From Streptosporangiaceae bacterium (GTDB lineage: Bacteria > Actinomycetota > Actinomycetes > Streptosporangiales > Streptosporangiaceae), in the NCBI GenBank assembly GCA_030041195.1, contig JASHOI010000024.1, forward strand, positions 1-44,692: DNA of 44,692 nucleotides. The letters are read 5' to 3'. Positions 36,418 through 44,692 of the stretch are shown here, piece by piece. Below the pieces are notes generated by a model, which did not search any database, had not been told where the DNA came from, and saw nothing but the letters and a program-made list of their open reading frames with translations. Every line of letters begins with the position of its first letter. Position 1 is the stretch's first letter. Position numbers and translations under genes: made by a program.

Positions 36418-36921
36418 ATGAACTACACGGTCAGGCCGGCTCGCACCAGTGACGTCCGTGCGATCCGCGGCCTGGTGGACGCCAACGTCGCGTCCGGCCG
36501 GCTGCTGGACAAGGCAACGGTCACGCTCTACGAGGACATCCAGGAGTTCCTGGTCGCCGAGCGGGACAGCGACCGGCAGGTCATCGGCTGCGGCGCGCTG
36601 CACGTGATGTGGGAGGACCTGGCGGAGATCCGCACGATCGCCGTGGACGAGGCCTGCCAGCGCGAGGGCGTCGGCCAGATCATCGTGGAACGGCTGCTTG
36701 GTCGCGCTCGCGAACTCGGCGTCGGCCGGGTCTTCGTGCTGACCTTCGCCGTGAAGTTCTTCGGCCGCCTCGGCTTCGAGGAGGTCACCGGAGAGGCCGC
36801 ATCGCCGGAGGTATATGCCGAGCTGCTGCGCTCCTACGACGAAGGCGTGGCCGAGTTCCTTGACCTGGACCGGGTGAAGCCGAACACGCTGGGCAACACC
36901 AGGATGCTGCTCCGGTTCTGA
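36418..36921 (+). CDS. argA: Amino-acid N-acetyltransferase, short ArgA type (Rv2747-like)
   Basis: A 167-residue GNAT enzyme. Motifs are shared with Mycobacterium Rv2747: VRPARTSDV, VTLYEDIQEFLVAE, VIGCGALHVMWEDLAEIRTIAVD, the acetyl-CoA loop REGVGQIIV and YDEGVAEFLDLDRVKPNTLGNTRMLL. The family acetylates glutamate (or glutamine) as an alternative first enzyme for arginine synthesis. It lacks the amino-acid kinase domain of E. coli ArgA. ATG 36418 gives the family start. It is convergent with the EndoQ-UvrD gene, 10 bp apart. Confidence 0.88.
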   Translation: MNYTVRPARTSDVRAIRGLVDANVASGRLLDKATVTLYEDIQEFLVAERDSDRQVIGCGALHVMWEDLAEIRTIAVDEACQREGVGQIIVERLLGRARELGVGRVFVLTFAVKFFGRLGFEEVTGEAASPEVYAELLRSYDEGVAEFLDLDRVKPNTLGNTRMLLRF

Positions 36922-36931
36922 CGGCGGCCGG

Positions 36932-39900
36932 CTAGAGCAGCCTGAGCTGCCGGCCGGAGCGCCCGGCCCGGCCGGGCCGCTCGGCAGACCCGGATCGGTC
37001 CAGGAACGCCGGGCCGATCGCGGCAATTAACGGCGACGGGCCGGCCGCGCTGGTGCTGCCGCGCCTGGTCCGGCGGCTCGCGCAGGTCAGGTACAGCCGC
37101 GCGCGCGCCCTGGTCATGCCGACGAACAGCAGCCGCCGCTCCTCGGCCAGGTCGGCGTCGGTCATGGGGCCGGGCCCGTGAACCCGCAGCGGCAGCAGGT
37201 CCTTCTCGCACCCGGCCAGGAACACCACCTCGAACTCCAGGCCCTTGGCCGCGTGCAGCGTCAGCAGCGTGACCGCGTCGGCCCGCGGGTCGAGAGCGTC
37301 GACCTCGGCGCCCAGCGAGATTTCGGTGAGAAACTGCTCCAGGTCGCTGCCGCACCGCAGGGCCAGCGGAGCCAGGACCTCGCCGGCGGCGCGCACGTCC
37401 ACCTCGGCCGCCGGGTCTTCGGCTCTCGCGGCGAGCGTCCGCACCGCGCGGCGCAGCCGGTCCGCCACGGTCGTGCTGCCCGGGCTGGCCAGCCGCATTT
37501 CCCTGACGATTCCGGGCACCCCGGTGCGGCGTTCGAGCAGGTCGTGTGAGCTCTTCTGGAACGGCAGGCCCGCGCGGGTCATCGCCTGGCCGAGCGGCTC
37601 CGCCTGCGCATCGGTTCGGTAGAGCACCGCGATGTCCGAAAGGCCGATGCCATCGTGGCCGGGTTCCCCGGCGCGGCCGGTGTCCAGCGCGTGGAAGGAC
37701 GCGCCGCCGAGCAGCCGCTCGATCTCGCGGGCGATCCAGGCGCCCTCGCCGCGTTCGTCAGACGCCTCGTGAAGGCCGATTAAAGCGGCGTCGCGCTGGG
37801 CACCACCCGGAGCCGGCGTGGGCTGCAGGACCCGCCCAGGCACGAGGGACGACGGCGCTATGGCCGACAGGGCGCCGCCGACTATCGCCGGGCTGGACCG
37901 GTAGTTGCGCGTCAGCGTCCTGGTCACCGCGCCTGGGTAGTCACGCGCGAACCGGAGAAACACGCCGACGTCGGCGCCGCGGAAGCCGTAGATCGCCTGA
38001 TCCGGGTCGCCGATCACGGTCAGCCCGCTGCCATCTCCGGCCAGCAGCCGCAGCAGCCGGTACTGGGCGGGGTCAATGTCCTGATATTCATCGACACTGA
38101 TCAGCGGCCACCGGCCGCGCAGCGACTCGGCGACCGCGGGCTCCGCGGCCAGCAGCGCAGCGGGCAGCGCGATCAAGCCGTCGAGGTCAACCAGGTCCCT
38201 TGAGGCGAGGGCCTTGGCCAGCTTCTCCCTGATGACCGGGTCGGCCGAGGCATCGGCAAGCAGCCGTTTGCCGCCAGCGGCGGACCCGGCGAGCTCGGCG
38301 GCGACCTCGAGCACCTCGGCATCGTCGGCCACGCGGAAACCGGCGGAGAGACCGGCCAGCTCGTAGTGCTCCCGCAAGATCATCAGGCCAAGCCCGTGCA
38401 GGGTGGTGACCGTCACCTGCCGGTCTGCCGCGGCCGGGAGCATGGCGGCGAGCCGGGCCCGCATCTCGTCGGCGGCCCGGCGGGTGAACGTGATCGCCAG
38501 GCACGACCCCGGGCCGGCCGCCGAGCCTGCTACCTGGCGGGCGATCCGGTGCGTCAGCGTGCGCGTCTTCCCGGTTCCCGGCCCGGCGACGATCATCAGC
38601 GGGCCGTCGGCCTCGACCGCGGCCAGCTGATCGGGGTCGAGATCGGGGCCCGGGCTGGCCGCCACCGGTTGCGGCGCCCGCACCGCTTTTCTGCGGTTTT
38701 TCCGGCCGGCCGGCGAGCCGGGCACCGCCGCGTTCTTTTCCGGTGGTTTCGCTTGCTTTCCCGCCGGGATCGCCAGGTCGAACAGCGCGTCAGGCCCGTC
38801 CAGTTCCCCGGGCTCGAACAAGGCGACAATTCCGTACTCGCCGTCGTATCCGGCCTCGCGCCTTACCTCGCCGCGGCGCAGCCTGCCGATGGCCTCCGCC
38901 AGGACGCTGCCGCCAGCGCGGCGCAGATCGTCGGCAGCGGTCTCGGTGAGGATCCGAAGCTCCGGCCCGAGCGCTGCAACAAGCCTGCCAACTTCGTGAT
39001 TAACTTTCTTACTCTTCGGTCCGGTGGCCAGAATTTCCCCGATTATCTGTGGCAGTTGAACCAAGTTGGTGAATCCAGGCGCGCCAGGCGGGCGATAGCC
39101 GGCCGGTCTGTCGGCGAGCTCGGTGACCCTATGCAGCACGCCGATCGTGAGCGCCTTGCCGCACTCGGGACACACTCCTTCATGCTCCCGGCTCTGCTCA
39201 GGCTCAAAGCGAACGCCACATTTCCTGTGGCCGTCGAGGTGGTACTTGCCTTCTTCCGGATAGAACTCGATCGTGCCAGCCAGCCCGTTGCCGGTGCGCA
39301 GGGCGTCGGCCATCGCGAAGTAATCAAGCCGAACATCGAAGGTGGTGGCCTCGCGGCCGAGCATAGGCGGTGAATGCGCGTCCGAGTTGCTCACCAGGCG
39401 ATAGCCATCTAGTGACGAGCACCGCCAGTTCATGGGCGGGTCCGACGACAACCCGGTCTCGATCGCAAATATTTCACCGGCCAGATCGCCGTAGCAGTCC
39501 GCCACGACATTGAACCCTGATTTAGATCCGAGCACGGCAAACCAGGGCGTCCACGCGTGCGCCGGGACCAGGTAGCAGCCGGGCCCGCCGTCGAGCGTGA
39601 TCTCGAGCAGATGGCGTGAGTCCAGCCCGAGGATCGGCCGTCCGTCCGAGGCCAGGTTCCCGATCTTCGATAGCGCCCGGGTGATCCGGTCCGCTGCCTC
39701 GAAAGTCGGCGCGTACAGAAGGTGGTGGACTTTCCTTGTCCGGTCGCCGCCCCGGTAGATCGTGGATATCTCTGTGGAAAGCATGAACCGCACTTCAGCG
39801 GTGCAACTGGGGGCTGAAGTGCGCCGCAGCCGTTCTTCGGCCTCCTTGCCAAGCCGGAACAGGCCCGGCTCGGCGGGCACCAGCGACTCGCGCAGCTCGT

Positions 39901-40045
39901 CGGCCCAGCCGGGGTGCGTGAAGTCACCGGTTCCGACGACCGTTATCCCCTTGCGGCGCGCCCACCAGGCCAGATGCTCCAGGTCACAGTCCCTGCTGCA
40001 GGCGCGCGAGAACCGCGAGTGGATGTGCAGGTCGGCGTGGAACAT
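36932..40045 (-). CDS. EndoQ-like PHP endonuclease fused to UvrD/Rep helicase
   Basis: A protein of about 1037 residues. Residues 1-425 match endonuclease Q: PHP metal motif DLHIHS (5-10), GTGDFTHPGW (38-47), PAHAWTP (161-167), SNSDAHSP (219-226) and a zinc-ribbon Cys set (276, 292, 295, with a nearby His). EndoQ nicks DNA 5' of deaminated bases. A Lys/Pro linker (430-465) leads to a UvrD-type superfamily 1 helicase: Walker A GPGTGKT (488-494), VDEYQDID, GDPDQAIYGFRGAD, LTLHAAKGLEFE and EERRLLFVGMTRAR. Start: a longer frame reaches 40606 but its upstream 187 residues are low-complexity, so ATG 40045 at the PHP start was chosen. The fused protein could nick at a damaged base and unwind from it. 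Confidence 0.9.
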   Translation of the reverse strand: MFHADLHIHSRFSRACSRDCDLEHLAWWARRKGITVVGTGDFTHPGWADELRESLVPAEPGLFRLGKEAEERLRRTSAPSCTAEVRFMLSTEISTIYRGGDRTRKVHHLLYAPTFEAADRITRALSKIGNLASDGRPILGLDSRHLLEITLDGGPGCYLVPAHAWTPWFAVLGSKSGFNVVADCYGDLAGEIFAIETGLSSDPPMNWRCSSLDGYRLVSNSDAHSPPMLGREATTFDVRLDYFAMADALRTGNGLAGTIEFYPEEGKYHLDGHRKCGVRFEPEQSREHEGVCPECGKALTIGVLHRVTELADRPAGYRPPGAPGFTNLVQLPQIIGEILATGPKSKKVNHEVGRLVAALGPELRILTETAADDLRRAGGSVLAEAIGRLRRGEVRREAGYDGEYGIVALFEPGELDGPDALFDLAIPAGKQAKPPEKNAAVPGSPAGRKNRRKAVRAPQPVAASPGPDLDPDQLAAVEADGPLMIVAGPGTGKTRTLTHRIARQVAGSAAGPGSCLAITFTRRAADEMRARLAAMLPAAADRQVTVTTLHGLGLMILREHYELAGLSAGFRVADDAEVLEVAAELAGSAAGGKRLLADASADPVIREKLAKALASRDLVDLDGLIALPAALLAAEPAVAESLRGRWPLISVDEYQDIDPAQYRLLRLLAGDGSGLTVIGDPDQAIYGFRGADVGVFLRFARDYPGAVTRTLTRNYRSSPAIVGGALSAIAPSSLVPGRVLQPTPAPGGAQRDAALIGLHEASDERGEGAWIAREIERLLGGASFHALDTGRAGEPGHDGIGLSDIAVLYRTDAQAEPLGQAMTRAGLPFQKSSHDLLERRTGVPGIVREMRLASPGSTTVADRLRRAVRTLAARAEDPAAEVDVRAAGEVLAPLALRCGSDLEQFLTEISLGAEVDALDPRADAVTLLTLHAAKGLEFEVVFLAGCEKDLLPLRVHGPGPMTDADLAEERRLLFVGMTRARARLYLTCASRRTRRGSTSAAGPSPLIAAIGPAFLDRSGSAERPGRAGRSGRQLRLL

Positions 40046-40423
40046 ACCGTTGTTGTCCGCCCTCCCGTTATTGCCGGCCCCTTGGCCGATCCGATACTGC
40101 CACGCCGGTCTGACAGGCCGGGCGGATGCACAAGTTTCAGGGGGCCAGTGAAGGAGATTGCGGAGCGGGACCGGGAGGCGGGAGGGGGGTGATGGGGGCG
40201 GGCTTTTTGCATTCATCGGGGTCCTGCGGCCGCCCTTGGGTGGGCCGGCCGGGGGGCAGTCGGCGCGATCGGCCAGAATGCTATGAAGAGGAAAATGGAG
40301 CGGGCCGGGGGCTGCGACCGCGTCCCGCCCGGTGCCGCCGGAGGGTTGGCCAGCGCGAGCACGCGCGGCCCCGGTGGCCGTAACTAGTAAAGGCCGGCGG
40401 CGGGCTGAAGGGAGGTGAGCCCG
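40046..40423. other. Divergent intergenic region, EndoQ-UvrD / small membrane gene
   Basis: A 378-bp GC-rich stretch with several G runs (around 40160-40200) and no gene with recognisable family. Promoters for both flanking genes are expected but no consensus pair is clear. AAGGGAGG at 40408-40415 is the ribosome binding site for the downstream GTG at 40424. Confidence 0.5.
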
Positions 40424-40639
40424 GTGAAGGACCTGTCTGTGCTTACGCCTCCGCTTCTCATGTTCGTCGCATTCCTCATCGCGGTTGGCGCCTTCCTGCG
40501 CCATGAGATGGGCGCATCTCGCAGGCGGCGCGATCGGGATCAGTCTGGTGATATTTCCGCTGAGAGCACGATTCCGGATAGTACAAGCGACCATGCGACT
40601 GGCCACCCCGATGATGCGGACGCATCTCGAGCCGATTGA
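40424..40639 (+). CDS. Small single-pass membrane protein
   Basis: A 71-residue predicted protein, starting VKDLSVLTPP. One hydrophobic helix (LLMFVAFLIAVGAFL, about 11-25) is followed by a basic patch RRRRDR and an acidic, His-rich hydrophilic tail. AAGGGAGG (40408-40415) is eight bases before GTG 40424; GTG 40415 overlaps the ribosome binding site and is unlikely. No family is recognised. The topology suggests N-out, C-in. It lies just upstream of lsr2 but in more GC-normal DNA. Confidence 0.55.
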   Translation: MKDLSVLTPPLLMFVAFLIAVGAFLRHEMGASRRRRDRDQSGDISAESTIPDSTSDHATGHPDDADASRAD

Positions 40640-40743
40640 TGACAGCCACTCGCTGGCTGATTACGGAGAGTTACGACCATCTTCCGGATTGCCGTCGCGT
40701 GCTCGCGATGCGGAACTCATGTCATGAATCTTTGTGGCTCGAA

Positions 40744-40773
40744 TTGGCAAACGCAAGAGTTCTGGTATATGTT
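40744..40773 (+). promoter_or_regulatory. Putative lsr2 promoter
   Basis: TTGGCA (40744-40749) is followed by TATATG (40766-40771, 16-bp spacer) or TATGTT (40768-40773, 18-bp spacer, fits TAnnnT). The 45 bases between it and the lsr2 ATG give a short leader. The segment 40720-40800 is AT-rich for this genome, as expected of a target of Lsr2 itself. Confidence 0.5.
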
Positions 40774-40818
40774 TTAGCGACTCCCTAATAGCTTGCTCAG
40801 CAGAAAGGCTGGCTCCCC

Positions 40819-41142
40819 ATGGCGCAGAAGGTCCAGGTGCTGCTCGTCGACGATCTCGATGGGGGCGAGGCGTCGGAGACGGTGTCGTTCAGCCTCGACG
40901 GCACTGCCTACGAGATCGACCTGAGTGCGGATAACGCGGGCAAGCTCCGCAAAGATTTTCAGTCTTACATCGAACATGCCCGCAAGGGCGGTGGCGGTGG
41001 TCGGCGTCGTCGCGCGAGAACTGGTCCGGGTCGTGAGCGCAGTGCGGAGATCAGGGCTTGGGCTAGGCAGCGTGGACACAAGGTGAGTGAGCGCGGCCGC
41101 ATTCCGGCGACGATCATCTCCGAGTACGAGGCATCGCATTAG
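40819..41142 (+). CDS. lsr2: Lsr2 nucleoid-associated protein
   Basis: A 107-residue Lsr2. It has an N-terminal dimerisation domain ([32 protein letters not shown]), a flexible Gly/Arg linker (about 56-72) and a C-terminal DNA-binding domain with AT-hook-like RGRIPA near residue 93. It bridges AT-rich DNA and silences foreign genes, the actinobacterial counterpart of H-NS. It would be expected to bind the AT-rich MarR-operator and intein segments in this window, though this is inference. It is directly upstream of clpC, as in Mycobacterium (Rv3597c/Rv3596c). Confidence 0.95.
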   Translation: MAQKVQVLLVDDLDGGEASETVSFSLDGTAYEIDLSADNAGKLRKDFQSYIEHARKGGGGGRRRRARTGPGRERSAEIRAWARQRGHKVSERGRIPATIISEYEASH

Positions 41143-41164
41143 GCGGAAGACTGCACGGCGAGGT

Positions 41165-41197
41165 GTTGGCGTCTCCCTCCCTCGACGCTAGCCAACT
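41165..41197 (+). terminator. Bulged hairpin after lsr2
   Basis: GTTGGCGTC pairs with GACG and CCAAC, with four bases bulged, round a TCCCTCCCTC loop. It is about 20 bases after the lsr2 stop. No T run follows, so strength is uncertain. Confidence 0.4.
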
Positions 41198-41520
41198 GGC
41201 GTGCCAGTCAAAGCGTGGTTTACCCACAGCCCGGATCGGCCGGCCCTATATCGGGCAAAGGCGCAATCCGGTAAGCACAGCAGGAAAGCCGGCGGCGGAC
41301 CGTGCCGCGCTCGTCAGAGCGCCGGGCGGTGCGCCGCCGGTCTTCGTCCCCACGGTCGCCGCTCGCGTGGGTTGCGGCACCACGGGCGACCCGCCGGTGC
41401 GCACCGGCCGGCCGGGGGGCGTCGCGTAACGGCCCGAAATCAGGGAGTGGTTGGCCACGCGTGTCCGGCCGGGGCCGGGAACACGGGGCGCGGCGGGGGC
41501 GTTCGCTCGCGGCGTAGCGG

Positions 41521-41546
41521 GGAACACTGGCCCTCTGGCCTAGGTT
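41521..41546 (+). promoter_or_regulatory. Sigma-R/SigH-type promoter of clpC
   Basis: GGAAC (41521-41525) is followed after exactly 18 bases by GTT (41544-41546). This matches the thiol-oxidative-stress ECF sigma consensus GGAAT/C-N18-GTT of Streptomyces sigma-R and mycobacterial SigH. clpC is a known member of these regulons. The leader to the clpC ATG would be about 140 nt. Confidence 0.55.
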
Positions 41547-41694
41547 TTTATGGGGTGAACGGCCTGTGCCCGGGGAACGTTTTACATGTGTGACACATTG
41601 CACGCAAGGCGTCGCCCGGCGCACCGGCTACCATGCGAAAAAGAGGGGCAGCATCCAGTGTGCCTCCCCGACCGCCCTGTGAGGGAGCGACGAG

Positions 41695-44262
<2,568 letters not shown>

Positions 44263-44278
44263 CCGCCAGAGCGGCGTT

Positions 44279-44317
44279 CCTGCGCCCGGTCACCACGCGT
44301 TGGTGACCGGGCGCAGG
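44279..44317 (+). terminator. Strong terminator hairpin after clpC
   Basis: CCTGCGCCCGGTCACCA (44279-44295) is perfectly complementary to TGGTGACCGGGCGCAGG (44301-44317) with a 5-nt loop CGCGT, 16 bases after the clpC stop. There is no T run, as usual for actinobacterial terminators of this kind. Confidence 0.85.
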
Positions 44318-44348
44318 CGTGTCCGAGCCGGAGCCGGACGCGACCAAT

Positions 44349-44395
44349 GATCTAGGAGGCTCGCGTGCGGTATTTGCACCTGATCCTCCTAGATC
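44349..44395. terminator. 11-bp inverted repeat between clpC and mutY
   Basis: GATCTAGGAGG (44349-44359) pairs with CCTCCTAGATC (44385-44395), with an inner GTGC/GCAC stem in the 25-nt loop, followed by TTTCT on the plus strand. It lies 55 bases after the mutY stop on the minus strand. A bidirectional terminator is likely. Confidence 0.6.
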
Positions 44396-44450
44396 TTTCT
44401 GCTCTGCGTGGTATGTGAGTACTTCGCCACGGGGAAGGGGCGTGTGGGGC

Positions 44451-44692
44451 TCAGGCGCCGGACGGATGCTGGGCTGTGGCGCCGACGTGGCCAGGTAGCG
44501 CGTACATCCCGTGCTCGAGAGCCTCGGCGAGGCCGTCAGCGACCAGCCCGCTTAGCGCCCTGGCCCGCTGTGCCTGGTCGGGCCAGGCGGCGTCGAGCCG
44601 GGCCGCCGGGACCGGGCCCGCGGCCTCCCTCAGGATGCCAAGCAGCCGTCCGCGGCACTCGCGGTCGCTGCCCGCGTAGCGCGCCTGCGGCG
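44451..44692 (-). CDS. mutY: A/G-specific adenine glycosylase, 3' end
   Basis: The last 80 codons of a gene running off the right edge; stop is TGA at 44453-44451. The residues RYAGSDRECRGRLLGILREA and the ending ALSGLVADGLAEALEHGMYALPG match the C-terminal region of actinobacterial MutY (Rv3589-like: RWAGTDRQVRGRLLDVLR). MutY removes adenine mispaired with 8-oxoguanine or G. The catalytic and iron-sulfur parts lie outside the window, so intactness cannot be judged. A mutY gene close to clpC is usual in actinobacteria. Confidence 0.75.
   Translation of the reverse strand, partial: PQARYAGSDRECRGRLLGILREAAGPVPAARLDAAWPDQAQRARALSGLVADGLAEALEHGMYALPGHVGATAQHPSGA

Larger units (their letters stand above)
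41143..41694. other. lsr2-clpC intergenic region
   Basis: A 552-bp gap. The first part holds a bulged hairpin (41165-41197) and a 14-bp palindrome ACTGGC-GT-GCCAGT (41195-41208), probably the lsr2 terminator. The middle is GC-rich without a credible gene. The last 200 bases contain a sigma-R-like promoter (41521-41546) and, overlapping it, a gapped inverted repeat GTTCGCT / AGCGGGGAAC (41501-41525) that might be a ClgR-type site. GAGGGAG before the ATG is the clpC ribosome binding site. Confidence 0.5.

Noticed and set aside
40126..40383. 85-codon frame in the EndoQ-UvrD upstream region
   Set aside because: Gly/Arg-rich composition, no ribosome binding site, no homology recognised.
40046..40606. 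N-terminal extension of the EndoQ-UvrD protein by 187 residues
   Set aside because: It is low-complexity and would overlap the promoter and the small membrane gene; the PHP domain begins exactly at ATG 40045.
44380..44400. Fragment of a 16S rRNA gene
   Set aside because: Only the CCTCCT and TTTCT pieces match, and six bases interrupt them; the stem-loop reading explains the sequence better.

Overview
The window is high-GC DNA from an actinomycete. Gene content and order match the conserved actinobacterial core seen in Mycobacterium (Rv3683 to Rv3676, Rv3628 to Rv3624c, Rv3610c to Rv3596c) and in Streptomyces (FtsH N-terminus, lysyl-phosphatidylglycerol synthase in the fol cluster, argA-type acetyltransferase near lsr2 and clpC). 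The genus cannot be fixed from the sequence; a Streptosporangiales-like or related lineage is an inference. There is no prophage, insertion sequence or CRISPR array.

Region 1 (1-11.6 kb): tRNA-Pro(CGG), a membrane-anchored metallophosphoesterase, a YqeY protein, a ponA2-like class A PBP, whiB4, two ArsA/Get3-like ATPases (Rv3680/Rv3679 type), an SPFH protein, a DUF4177 peptide, RidA, Nudix and metallo-beta-lactamase hydrolases, and crp. Region 2 (11.7-16.6 kb): ppa, dacB, a DUF2342-type zincin, tilS and hpt. Region 3 (16.8-30.6 kb): a long co-directional run, ftsH, folE, a lysylphosphatidylglycerol-synthase-like protein, folP, folB, folK, DUF3180, DUF2520, panC, coaX, an alpha/beta hydrolase and lysS. 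It links membrane proteolysis, folate, pantothenate/CoA and lysyl-tRNA. Region 4 (30.7-36.9 kb) is more variable: a beta-propeller membrane protein, a divergent MarR/esterase pair around an AT-rich palindrome, an NlpC/P60 cell-wall hydrolase behind a c-di-AMP (ydaO) riboswitch, and an ArgA-type acetyltransferase. Region 5 (36.9-44.7 kb): an EndoQ-UvrD repair fusion, a small membrane protein, lsr2, clpC behind a sigma-R-like promoter, and the 3' end of mutY.

The most unusual item is a full-length intein (325 residues, two LAGLIDADG motifs) inside folE. It is inserted exactly before the catalytic zinc-ligand cysteine, so GTP cyclohydrolase I should be inactive until splicing. The same gene starts with TTG, and its ribosome binding site lies in the right arm of a perfect 15-bp inverted repeat whose left arm begins at the ftsH stop codon. 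Two layers of control may therefore act on the first step of folate synthesis. Other notable items are the EndoQ-helicase fusion, the c-di-AMP riboswitch, the MarR operator, the sigma-R-like clpC promoter, and the lack of panD between panC and coaX.
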